From Streptomyces rugosispiralis (GTDB lineage: Bacteria > Actinomycetota > Actinomycetes > Streptomycetales > Streptomycetaceae), in contig NZ_JANIAA010000030.1 of assembly GCF_024505145.1 (NCBI RefSeq), positions 1 through 64,000 on the forward strand: DNA of 64,000 nucleotides. The letters are read 5' to 3'. Made by a program: the position numbers and the translations under genes. Below are positions 40,489-47,539 of this stretch, piece after piece (position 1 is the first letter of the stretch; each line of letters opens with the position of its first letter). Below the pieces are notes generated by a model. It ran no database searches. It was not told where the DNA came from and worked only from the letters and a program-made list of their open reading frames with translations.

Positions 40489-40497
40489 GGTAAGGGG

Positions 40498-41184
40498 CTA
40501 CTTGTCGTCGAGGTCTTCGCCGTAGGTGACGTCGAGCTCTGCGGCGAGAGCCTCGGCCAGCTGCGGGGTCTGTCCATGGTCGATGATCACCTGCTTGAGT
40601 GAGGCGAGGCCGCGGAGCTGGGAGAGGTCGTTGCCGCGCAGGTCCAGGTGGCGGTACGTGCCGCCGTCGAACTCAGCAAGCCGTAGATCGCAGTCCTCGA
40701 ACGCAGCTGTGCTCAGGTCGGCCGCATCGAACGTGGTCTCGCGCAGGGAGCACTGGGAGAAGATCAGGGGTCCGACGGCCCGGACGCGGGTAAAGGTGCT
40801 GTAGTCGAGCTTGCAGTTCTCAAACAGGACGTCGTCTAGGGTGACGTCCTCCAACATGGCGCCCATCAGCTTGCAGTCTCGGAAGACGGCGCGGGTGACC
40901 TTGCTGTCGGTCCAGCGCAGGGAGGACAGGTCGCAGCCGGTGAATTCCACAGAGTCGACGCGGAGCTTCTCCAGCCGGGCGCGCTGGGTCTTGAGCCCGG
41001 AGATCCGCCCATCGATCAGGTGCGTGTCGGCCAGGTCCAGCACGCGCAGATCCGCGTCGCCGTAGTGGAACTCCGCGACCCGGCCACGACCGCCTTCGAG
41101 CGAGGTCACGTGGGTCAGGTACAGACCGGGCTCCTCCAGCGAGGGCAGGGTAACGCTCGTGCGACGGATCGTGCGGGTTCCCAT
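40498..41184 (-). CDS. Pentapeptide-repeat protein associated with the RiPP operon
   Basis: A 228-residue protein. From about residue 45 to 205 every fifth residue is Leu/Phe or similar (VEFTGCDLSSLRWTD, AVFRDCKLMGAMLED, VLFENCKLDYSTFT), the pattern of a right-handed quadrilateral beta helix of roughly 30 pentapeptides. The N-terminus is a short non-repeat region, and the C-terminus ends acidic (DVTYGEDLDDK). GGAAGG lies 8-10 bases before the ATG. It is 77 bases downstream of the precursor peptide gene on the same strand. Proteins of this class protect DNA gyrase from some peptide toxins; a self-resistance role is an inference. Confidence 0.8.
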   Translation of the reverse strand: MGTRTIRRTSVTLPSLEEPGLYLTHVTSLEGGRGRVAEFHYGDADLRVLDLADTHLIDGRISGLKTQRARLEKLRVDSVEFTGCDLSSLRWTDSKVTRAVFRDCKLMGAMLEDVTLDDVLFENCKLDYSTFTRVRAVGPLIFSQCSLRETTFDAADLSTAAFEDCDLRLAEFDGGTYRHLDLRGNDLSQLRGLASLKQVIIDHGQTPQLAEALAAELDVTYGEDLDDK

Positions 41185-41261
41185 TGAGATGCCTTCCAAC
41201 GAGGTGGGCCTGGTGCGGCACCGGCGGTGCGCCCTCGCGCGGGCACGCCGCCGACGGTGGG

Positions 41262-41453
41262 CTACCTCTTCTTGTTCCAGTTGTCCCACGTGGGCCGATT
41301 ATCGAAGGGGGCGGGGCTCTTCCGCCAGTTGTCCCATGTAGGCCGGTTGTCCCACACCACCCCAGTGGTCATGGGAGCCGGAGCGACGTGGGTGGAGATC
41401 AAGTCCATCACGACCGGCGCGTCGGAAGTGGCTAATCCGTCGAGGAGTGTCAT
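41262..41453 (-). CDS. RiPP precursor peptide with repeated W/F-D-N modules (AmcA-like multi-cyclophane type)
   Basis: A 63-residue peptide. Residues 1-33 form a leader (TLLDGLATSDAPVVMDLIST, then HVAPAPMTTGVV). Residues 34-45 (WDNRPTWDNWRK) and 50-61 (FDNRPTWDNWNK) are two near-identical 12-residue modules joined by SPAP, followed by KR. Each module has aromatic-x-Asn triplets (WDN, FDN), the motif that three-residue-cyclophane radical SAM enzymes crosslink, and a W-x-K triplet. The ATG overlaps the maturase stop by four bases (ATGA); AAAGGG is nearby. I recall a database family of multiple cyclophane-containing RiPPs (AmcA) with this motif; the match is by eye. Confidence 0.85.
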   Translation of the reverse strand: MTLLDGLATSDAPVVMDLISTHVAPAPMTTGVVWDNRPTWDNWRKSPAPFDNRPTWDNWNKKR

Positions 41454-42610
41454 GTTGCTTGCCCTTTCTCCTTGGTTGCGAGGGTGGACAGGGCCGTGAC
41501 CAGGGCCTGCCGGGAGACCCGGCAGTAGTTGGTCTCGGTGGACTTCAGGCTGCCGTTCTCGAAGTAGCGGTTGGCGGCCTGGGCGCCGCGACAGAAGTCG
41601 AAAAACGCGCACCCGGCCCGGCAGCGGTCCAGGCCGTTGAGGAAGTCTCGGACGTAGCGGAGTCGGTGCGCGCCGCTAAGGATCACGGGCAGGGGCTGGT
41701 GGAGGATGTTGCCGGCGCGGAAGTCGTCGTAGGCAGGGTCGGTGGTGTCCGCAAGCTCCGGGGAGAGCAGCACCACGTCACCGGCGACGGAGACGGTGGG
41801 GATCGGATCGAGGCGCCGCTCGTCCCATGCCGCGCGCTGTCCAGTGCGGATCAGGTGCAAGTACTCGGCGAGGCGTTCGAGTTCCCTCACCTTCAGGCGG
41901 TCGCCGTGGGAGCGGGTCCAGATGAGGGTGCGGCGCCAGAACTCCTCGGCCTGCGCGGGCGTGGGTGCCTGCCGGTCGGTATTGACGCCCTCGACCTCCT
42001 CGATGTTGAGCCCCGCCGAGTGGCAGCCCAGCTCCGCCAGGAATCCCAGCAGCTCATCGGGCCGAGTGATGGACTCGGTGGCCACGACCGAAATCACGGA
42101 GAACGGGATGCCGTGCTCACGCAATCGCCGGATGCCGTGGAGAATCCGGTCGAAGGCAGGCTTGCCGCGCAGGTCGACCCGCTCGGTGTTCAACGCGGCC
42201 GGGCCGTCGATGCTCACGCCCACGCGGATGTCGTATGCGGTCAGCAGCTCGCACCAGGTGTCGGTGATCAGGGTGGCATTGGTCTGCACGTAGTGGTGGA
42301 CGCGGCCCGCGCGGCGCAGATCCTCGAAGGGGGCGAGCAGCGCCCTGAACTTCTGCGGGCCGAGCGCGAGGGGCTCCCCGCCGTGCCAGACGATCCCGAT
42401 GGGCGGGCTGCCGCTGGCCGTGAGCTGAGCGACCGACATCGCCAGGGCGGCCGCGACATCCGGGTGCATGTGGTGCCTGAGCTTGCGGAAAGGCAGGTAG
42501 CAGTAATGGCAGTCGAGGTTGCACCAGGTCGTGGGCTGGACAACCACGGTCTGCGGGACCGTGAACCACTGATCGTAGCGGGCACGCCAGCCGGAGATGC
42601 GGATGCGCAT
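41450..42610 (-). CDS. Radical SAM/SPASM peptide maturase (AmcB-like, cyclophane-forming)
   Basis: A 386-residue radical SAM enzyme. The S-adenosylmethionine cluster motif is Cys30-x3-Cys34-x2-Cys37 (CNLDCHYCYLP), followed by GIVWHGGEPLAL and VSIDGPAALNTERVD. The C-terminal SPASM-type Cys set is CRAGCAFFDFC and a later NYC, for an auxiliary iron-sulfur cluster. It should abstract a hydrogen and join an aromatic side chain to the third residue of each triplet of the precursor encoded immediately downstream. The ATG at 42610 (AAAGGA 5 bases upstream) is preferred; a GTG precedes it directly. The upstream region carries palindromic operator-like repeats. Confidence 0.9.
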   Translation of the reverse strand: MRIRISGWRARYDQWFTVPQTVVVQPTTWCNLDCHYCYLPFRKLRHHMHPDVAAALAMSVAQLTASGSPPIGIVWHGGEPLALGPQKFRALLAPFEDLRRAGRVHHYVQTNATLITDTWCELLTAYDIRVGVSIDGPAALNTERVDLRGKPAFDRILHGIRRLREHGIPFSVISVVATESITRPDELLGFLAELGCHSAGLNIEEVEGVNTDRQAPTPAQAEEFWRRTLIWTRSHGDRLKVRELERLAEYLHLIRTGQRAAWDERRLDPIPTVSVAGDVVLLSPELADTTDPAYDDFRAGNILHQPLPVILSGAHRLRYVRDFLNGLDRCRAGCAFFDFCRGAQAANRYFENGSLKSTETNYCRVSRQALVTALSTLATKEKGQAT

Positions 42611-42691
42611 CACGGTCCTTTCCCTCACCGAACAGGGCCTTCGCCCGCGCAGCCGATCGGCAGTGGCGGGGCACGCGTCCACCTTCCGGCC

Positions 42692-42745
42692 TGTCATAAC
42701 GTGTATGCGATGACATTGCGATGTCATCGCCGATGACATGTCATC
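42692..42745. promoter_or_regulatory. Operator region with clustered ATGACA/TGTCAT palindromes
   Basis: GATGACAT-TGCG-ATGTCATC (42709-42728) is a perfect 8-4-8 inverted repeat. It is followed by the perfect 14-bp palindrome GATGACATGTCATC (42732-42745) and preceded by another TGTCAT half-site (42692). The array lies 82 bases upstream of the radical SAM gene and 66 bases upstream of the divergent NUDIX gene, so one regulator could control both. Confidence 0.75.
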
Positions 42746-42797
42746 CGGCGCCCGTAGCCCCTGCTCTGCCGGCGAGTTCAGGAAAAGGCCAGTGGGC

Positions 42798-42803
42798 TAT
42801 CGT
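42798..42803 (+). promoter_or_regulatory. -10 element of a leaderless NUDIX transcript
   Basis: TATCGT lies exactly 7 bases before the GTG at 42811, which has no ribosome-binding site. Confidence 0.5.
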
Positions 42804-42810
42804 GGCGAGC

Positions 42811-43332
42811 GTGCCTCGCTCGATTCTCATTCACGACGGCCGGACCACCAGCGACATCGGTCTGGTGTACATCTGCTCGGGCTACCTCGTCGAGCGCGGC
42901 AAGGTGCTGCTCGTCCACCACAACCGCTTCGACAAGTGGGTCCCGCCCGGCGGGCACATCGAGCCTGGCGAGTCGTTCGCCGGAACGGCCGTGCGGGAAT
43001 TCAAAGAAGAGAGCGGCCTGCTGGTGGAGGCGATCTCCAGCCAGCCCGCCATCCACCCGGCCGACGACAACGCCACCCCCGAGCCGGTGCCGTTCTACGT
43101 GGACATCGAGCGGGAAGGGTTCGCCATCCCCGCCCTGGTCCAGTTCTTCTACGTCCGCCGCCAGGCAGGCACCGGCGAGCAGGCCGTGGAGGCGCAGTTG
43201 GAGGAGGTGCACGGGGCTGGGTGGTTCAGCCTGGAGGACCTGGAGCGGTTGCCGACCTTCGAGCAGGTCCGCTCCCTGGCACGCTTCGCCCTGCTGAACT
43301 ACCCGGTCACCTCCGAGCGGGCCCAGGCGTAG
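42811..43332 (+). CDS. NUDIX hydrolase
   Basis: A 173-residue protein with a complete NUDIX box: GHIEPGESFAGTAVREFKEE then SGLL matches Gx5Ex7REUxEExGU. These enzymes hydrolyse nucleoside diphosphates linked to another group; the substrate is not readable. I chose the GTG at 42811, because TATCGT sits 7 bases upstream and no ribosome-binding site supports the other in-frame starts (42721, 42802). It is divergent from the RiPP operon across the palindrome array. Its stop overlaps the end of the convergent cyclase-like gene by 34 bases. Confidence 0.83.
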   Translation: MPRSILIHDGRTTSDIGLVYICSGYLVERGKVLLVHHNRFDKWVPPGGHIEPGESFAGTAVREFKEESGLLVEAISSQPAIHPADDNATPEPVPFYVDIEREGFAIPALVQFFYVRRQAGTGEQAVEAQLEEVHGAGWFSLEDLERLPTFEQVRSLARFALLNYPVTSERAQA

Positions 43333-44765
43333 CCGCCAGCTCCGTTCACGGTGTCGGCCATCAGCAACCGGGCCTGGGCGCCGCCGAGGGCGGCGGACAC
43401 CGCCTGGTTCAGTCGCTGGACGTACTTGGGAACCGAGGACGGGGCAACGAACAGGGCCTGGGCGATCTGCTCGGTCGACATGCCCTCACGAGGACCGTCG
43501 TGCACGACCTTCGCCAGGTCGAACAGCCGCTCCGAGAGCTGACATGCCACCGGGCCGTCGCTGTCCGGTGTGATCAGCAGGACCGTGTGCCCAGCGGCAA
43601 GCTCGGCGCCCATGAGGGGGATCTCCGCCGCAATGTCGCTGTCACCGGCCCCGGCTTCCTCGCCGATGCCGATCCGGGCGAGACGGCCGAGGGCCTCCTG
43701 GTAGGCCGAGACGGTGTAGTACGCCGCGCGGATGGTGGCGCGCTTGCCAGAGGCGCCGGGTTCGTTCCACATCCCGGCCTCGGGCTCCCACAGGTCGTTC
43801 ATCAGCCGCCACGCCGTGGACAGCCGGGGATCGCGCGGGTTGGCACCGGCCCGAATGACGGCCTGGGTGCACAGCGCGTACGCCATATGCTCCCACGCGG
43901 TGCCCTGTACGTCCTTGTCGTCCTCGACAAAGCTCTCCCAGCGGTGGTGGTTGCGCAGCAGCCACTGCCCGGCCTCGACGACCGCCTCGGACAGCCGCTT
44001 TTTCTGCACCGGGCCGTGGACGCCTCCGGCGTCCCGGGGCGCGTCCCGGTAGGCCAGTTCGCCTCCGGGACCGGCCCCGGAGGCAACTGCTGAGAGCGCC
44101 AGCAGGCACAGCGCGGTCTTGCTCGGGCTCGGGTCGGTATCCACGTAGGTGCGCCAACCCCAGGCGCCGCTGAACCGGCGGTGGTAGAGAAGACCATGGA
44201 GGCCGTGGTCGATCAGTGGCTCGACTCGCCCCAGCAGGCTCGTGGTGTCCGCCCCGCCCGGGAGGACGAAACCCGGGCCGAGCTCGTGGAGGGTGTCCCT
44301 GAGCTGGGCGAGCCCCTGCACGGCGAGGGCGGTCTGGTGCAGCGAGGTGTCGTCGAGACCGAGTACCTCGGGCCAGCCGTGGTCAACGCGATGGTCCTCG
44401 AGCCAGCCGACGCACCAGGCGGCGGCCTCCACGACACCGTCATGGTGGAAGAAACGCGGGTGCGACAGCAGCCCGGTCAGGCCAAAGGCGACGAAACGGG
44501 TGTGCTCACCACGGCCGCCCTTGTGACGGGGTCGGCAGTGCTCCGGAATGGCGCCGGTCAGAAAGTCGAGTGCCTCACGCACCGGCTGCCCCGCGAGCCC
44601 GGCGGCCCGCAGGATCGGAAGGACCTCGCTCGTGTTGACGATCGACGACACCGACGTGAGCGTGAGACCCCACCCGCCGTCGTAGCCCTGGTTGTGCAGC
44701 AGGGTCCGCGCGGCCTCTCCTGCTCTCGCTTCGAACGCCGAAAGACCCGCACGCGCCTTCCTCAT
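43299..44765 (-). CDS. Cyclase-fold (prenyltransferase/squalene-cyclase-like) protein with C-terminal HTH-like domain
   Basis: A 488-residue protein of uncertain function. The N-terminal 340 residues look like an alpha/alpha toroid with QW-like repeats (QGYDGGWGLT, GAWGWRTYVDTDPSPSKTA), but the DxDD or DxD motifs of terpene cyclases are not evident. The last 110 residues include a helix-turn-helix-like segment (STEQIAQALFVAPSSVPKYV). The combination suggests a ligand-sensing DNA-binding protein, perhaps controlling the operator between the NUDIX and RiPP genes; this is inference. The ATG has a strong GGAGGTGA site. It is convergent with the NUDIX gene. Confidence 0.6.
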   Translation of the reverse strand: MRKARAGLSAFEARAGEAARTLLHNQGYDGGWGLTLTSVSSIVNTSEVLPILRAAGLAGQPVREALDFLTGAIPEHCRPRHKGGRGEHTRFVAFGLTGLLSHPRFFHHDGVVEAAAWCVGWLEDHRVDHGWPEVLGLDDTSLHQTALAVQGLAQLRDTLHELGPGFVLPGGADTTSLLGRVEPLIDHGLHGLLYHRRFSGAWGWRTYVDTDPSPSKTALCLLALSAVASGAGPGGELAYRDAPRDAGGVHGPVQKKRLSEAVVEAGQWLLRNHHRWESFVEDDKDVQGTAWEHMAYALCTQAVIRAGANPRDPRLSTAWRLMNDLWEPEAGMWNEPGASGKRATIRAAYYTVSAYQEALGRLARIGIGEEAGAGDSDIAAEIPLMGAELAAGHTVLLITPDSDGPVACQLSERLFDLAKVVHDGPREGMSTEQIAQALFVAPSSVPKYVQRLNQAVSAALGGAQARLLMADTVNGAGGYAWARSEVTG

Positions 44766-44901
44766 GGCTCACCTCCACCGCCAAGTCCGGATGGCCCCGG
44801 CGGAGCCTTGCCCAACTCGACTTCTACGGACGCCTGTTCACCGCTCGGGCGCTACGGTGCATGGTCATGAAACCGTTCGTATTCCAGCATGCGGCGATCG
44901 C

Positions 44902-45099
44902 TCACGCCTTGAGAGAGACTATGAACGCGACCCACGATCCGGCGGGGAACAGGATGGCGGGGCCGTCAGGGTTCTTCGAGTCACGGACGGGGACGAGGCC
45001 CGGGAGGTTGTCGGCGACCTCGACGCAATTGCCGCCATTGCTGTTGCTGTAGCTGCTCTTGCGCCACGCGGCAGTGCTCAGGTCCGGGGTGGTTGGCAT
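44902..45099 (-). CDS. DUF397 protein (second copy)
   Basis: A 65-residue small acidic protein of the DUF397 (WhiJ-associated) family. The motif AAWRKSSYSNSNGGNCVEVA is complete, followed by VPVRDSKNPDGPAILF. These proteins are encoded beside XRE/DUF5753 regulators in Streptomyces and modulate them during development and antibiotic production. It lies four bases downstream of a paralogue that is about three-quarters identical, an obvious tandem duplication. No independent promoter is visible. Confidence 0.87.
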   Translation of the reverse strand: MPTTPDLSTAAWRKSSYSNSNGGNCVEVADNLPGLVPVRDSKNPDGPAILFPAGSWVAFIVSLKA

Positions 45100-45103
45100 G
45101 AGT

Positions 45104-45304
45104 TCAGCCCATCTTGAGGCTTGCGATGAACGTGGCCCATGCCCCGGCAGGGAATATGAGGGCGGGGCCATCGGAGCACTTGGAGTCGCGGACCGGGACG
45201 ACGCCCGAGAGGTTGTCCGCGATCTCGACGCAATTGCCACCGTCGTTGTTGCTGTAGCTGCTCTTACGCCAGGCGGCACAGCTCAGGTCCGGGGTGGTCG
45301 GCAT
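45104..45304 (-). CDS. DUF397 protein (first copy)
   Basis: A 66-residue DUF397 protein with AAWRKSSYSNNDGGNCVEIA and VPVRDSKCSDGPALIF. Its ATG (45304) overlaps the stop of the truncated DUF5753 gene by 22 bases, the usual arrangement of regulator and small partner in Streptomyces. Because the regulator has lost its DNA-binding half, this protein may lack its native partner or act on a paralogue elsewhere. Confidence 0.87.
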   Translation of the reverse strand: MPTTPDLSCAAWRKSSYSNNDGGNCVEIADNLSGVVPVRDSKCSDGPALIFPAGAWATFIASLKMG

Positions 45305-45815
45305 GGGGTCCAGTCCTTCAAAACGGCTCGGATCATCGCCTCCGAGTCGAGAGGCGAGAGGGCCATGGCCCTGAGCAGATCGTAGTTCTCTCTACGTCGT
45401 GCGACAGCCTCTTGGTCCTCAATGATCACCCCGGATTGGCTGCCCTCGTCGTACGCCACCAACGGCTCACCGGGAATAGTGAACAGCGTCAGAGATCCGC
45501 CTCTCTCAGGATGGTCACCGGCGGTGAAGGGCAGCACTTGGATGGTCACGTGTGACTGTGTCCCACGCTTGAGGAGAGACGCCAGCTGAGCGCCCATCAC
45601 CTCATGTCCGCCAACGGGACGACGTAGCACGGCCTCGTCGAGGATGAACCAGCAGCGCGGCGGTTTGGGTCGATCCAGCACCGTCTGACGATCCAAGCGG
45701 GCCTTCACCATGGCCTCGATTTCTGCGTCCTGAGCGTGGGGGCGTCCACAGCGCAGTCCGCGTTCGGCGAGCTGGGGCGTCTGAAGAAGCCCGGGGAGGG
45801 GAACAGCCCGCCGCA
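45283..45815 (-). pseudogene. 5'-truncated XRE/DUF5753 regulator (C-terminal domain only)
   Basis: From about 45815 the frame encodes a good DUF5753 domain: PLPGLLQTPQLAERGLR, then AMVKARLDRQTVLDRP, then VLPFTAGDHPERGGSLTLF and GSQSGVIIEDQEAVARRREN. The N-terminal helix-turn-helix expected in this family is absent. Upstream of the PGLLQT motif the similarity stops, and the frame runs into GC-rich sequence and then the end of the sigma-like gene. No start codon with a ribosome-binding site precedes the domain. The break lies next to a recurring GGGGAACAGCCCGCCGC element (about 45795). A short orphan product remains possible. Confidence 0.75.
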
Positions 45816-45847
45816 GGCGCCAAGACACGGCGGGCACCCCCAGCGGC

Positions 45848-47311
45848 CTAGTGGGAGACGCAGAGCCGGACCACGAGCGAGACACAGCCCCGGGAGTCGC
45901 CGGAGCCGGAGCCTCCGGGGTCGGTCGGCTTGGCCGTGGGCCGCTGCGTCGGCTCGTCCGTGGGCTGCCGCGTCGGCTGCCCACTCGGGGTGCTGCCCGG
46001 GTCCGACGTACCGCCGTCCGTCGGCTTCGCGGTCGGCTTCTGGGTCGGTTCGTCGGTCGGCCGGTGCGACGGACCGCTCGACGCGGAGGACGAAGGGGGC
46101 GAAGACGGTCGCGACGAGGGCGAAGCGGAGGAACCGGACGTCGGCGCCTTGCGCGAGGGGGATACGGCGCTGGACGGCACATCCGTCGGGGAGTGCCCGG
46201 TGGGCACGCTCGCGGTGGACGGCCGGTTCCGGGACGCCTCCCCCGGAACGCCCACCCGCGCCCCCTCCGAGTGCCGCGAGGCGCCCGGGGTGGCGGAGGA
46301 AGCGGAAGAATCAGCGGAGTCGGATGTATCCGACATGGACGGCTCCGAGCCCGCCGCCGGCTGCTGTGCCGCCGCCGAGCCGCCGTCCGTCAGCGCCAGC
46401 CCCGTCATGACCGCCGCCCCCGCGACCAGCAGCACAGCGCCCGCGGCCGCCGCGACCGCCACCGGTCCCGCCTGGCGCACCTGGCCGCGGACGAGGTGGT
46501 GCATGGAACGGCGGGAGGAGACCAGCGGCCCGTTCGAGGGCGCCGCGTGCGCACCGCCGCCGGTCGCCAGGGCAGCCGCTCCGGCGACCCCCGCGCCACC
46601 CACCGCGGCAGCGGCCGCCAGCGGCGCCAGGAAGCGCGCCATGTCCCGGTCGTACAGCGCGAGCAGCGCCGGGCCGGTCAGCGCGGACAGCCGGCCGTCG
46701 GCCGCGACCAACTGCTCCATCCGGCCCCGGCAGTCCCGGCAGCCGTCGATGTGGACCGCGATCTGCTCGGCCTGGTGAGGGGAGTCCGCGCCCCGCACAT
46801 GATCGGGCAGCCCCTCCCAGTGCCCACCGCACGCGGCGCTCGCCGGATAGCCGGGCTGGGCGCGCAGGAACTCCTGGCGCACGCTCTCCCGGACGCGCTC
46901 CACCAGGGCCGCCGCGCCGTCCGGGCTCTCCCCGGCCCGCCACGCCACCTCCTCCGACGGGAGCCCGTCCACCTCGGCGAGCCACAGCACCTTGACCCAG
47001 CGCTGCGGCAGCTCGTCGAGGACCTGGACGAGCGGTTCGAGGTACGACGCCTGCTGCGGCGGACCCCCGTTCCCCACCCCGACCGACAGCGCCCTTACGG
47101 CGCCCGTCAGCTCGGCCGGGACGGCGTCGGCACCGAGGGGATGCCCGGCGCGGATCCGACGCCACACGCTGTAGTGCGCCTCGGCCACCAGGTCCCCCGC
47201 AACCCAGGGGTTACCGGTAAGAGTTCGGGCATATCCGCACAGACGCGAATATTCGGCTTCGTAGATTCGGCTGTAGGCGGCCGCGTCGAGCGCCGCGTGA
47301 CCTTCGGTCAT
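45848..47311 (-). CDS. Sigma-like protein fused to a zinc-finger anti-sigma domain and a surface-exposed Pro/Thr tail
   Basis: A 487-residue fusion. Residues 10-150 resemble an ECF sigma factor (YSRIYEAEYSRLCGYARTLTG for region 2, then VLDELPQRWVKVLWLAEVDG for region 4). A zf-HC2 motif follows: His187-x3-Cys191-x2-Cys194 (HIDGCRDC). A membrane helix lies at about 280-310. The tail is disordered and Ser/Pro/Thr-rich with a duplicated block (PTDEPTQKPTAKPTD and PTDEPTQRPTAKPTD), ending GCVSLVVRLCVSH. The region-2 DNA-contact residues look weak, so it may be a membrane-tethered regulator rather than an active sigma. The gene is divergent from the SsgA-like gene. Confidence 0.75.
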   Translation of the reverse strand: MTEGHAALDAAAYSRIYEAEYSRLCGYARTLTGNPWVAGDLVAEAHYSVWRRIRAGHPLGADAVPAELTGAVRALSVGVGNGGPPQQASYLEPLVQVLDELPQRWVKVLWLAEVDGLPSEEVAWRAGESPDGAAALVERVRESVRQEFLRAQPGYPASAACGGHWEGLPDHVRGADSPHQAEQIAVHIDGCRDCRGRMEQLVAADGRLSALTGPALLALYDRDMARFLAPLAAAAAVGGAGVAGAAALATGGGAHAAPSNGPLVSSRRSMHHLVRGQVRQAGPVAVAAAAGAVLLVAGAAVMTGLALTDGGSAAAQQPAAGSEPSMSDTSDSADSSASSATPGASRHSEGARVGVPGEASRNRPSTASVPTGHSPTDVPSSAVSPSRKAPTSGSSASPSSRPSSPPSSSASSGPSHRPTDEPTQKPTAKPTDGGTSDPGSTPSGQPTRQPTDEPTQRPTAKPTDPGGSGSGDSRGCVSLVVRLCVSH

Positions 47312-47436
47312 GGTGGAACAACCCCTGGGGTGGGTGCCTCGTCATTGCCGACGTTTCTGTAACAGCTCCGCACGGCGCCCGAGACCTTGCATGGTTTGGC
47401 AAGCCTAAATGCCCTATGTCCCCACGAAAAATCAGT

Positions 47437-47452
47437 CGTGACGCACGTCACG
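47437..47452. promoter_or_regulatory. Crp-like palindrome in a divergent promoter region
   Basis: CGTGACG-CA-CGTCACG is a perfect 16-bp palindrome with the GTGA-N6-TCAC core of Crp sites. It lies 126 bases upstream of the sigma-like gene and 88 bases upstream of the SsgA-like gene. Confidence 0.5.
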
Positions 47453-47539
47453 TCGAAAGTGGGTGCACTGGCCTGATCGCCCAAACGTCTTAACGGTCGT
47501 AAGGGCGACGCGCCCCGCACCTATCGCAAGGGAGCCGAC

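Noticed and set aside
40342..40497. Short minus-strand frame with SEVLNYSKSASA near the island's left edge
   Set aside because: It slightly recalls DUF397 wording but lacks the W-x-K-S-S-Y-S motif; it has no start signal and overlaps the YciI-like gene.
43299..44765. Calling the cyclase-fold protein a terpene cyclase of the RiPP pathway
   Set aside because: QW-like repeats are present, but catalytic Asp motifs are not seen and a C-terminal HTH-like segment argues for another role.
45816..46182. N-terminal extension of the DUF5753 frame
   Set aside because: It is Arg/Pro-rich shadow overlapping the 3' end of the sigma-like gene in another frame, with no helix-turn-helix.
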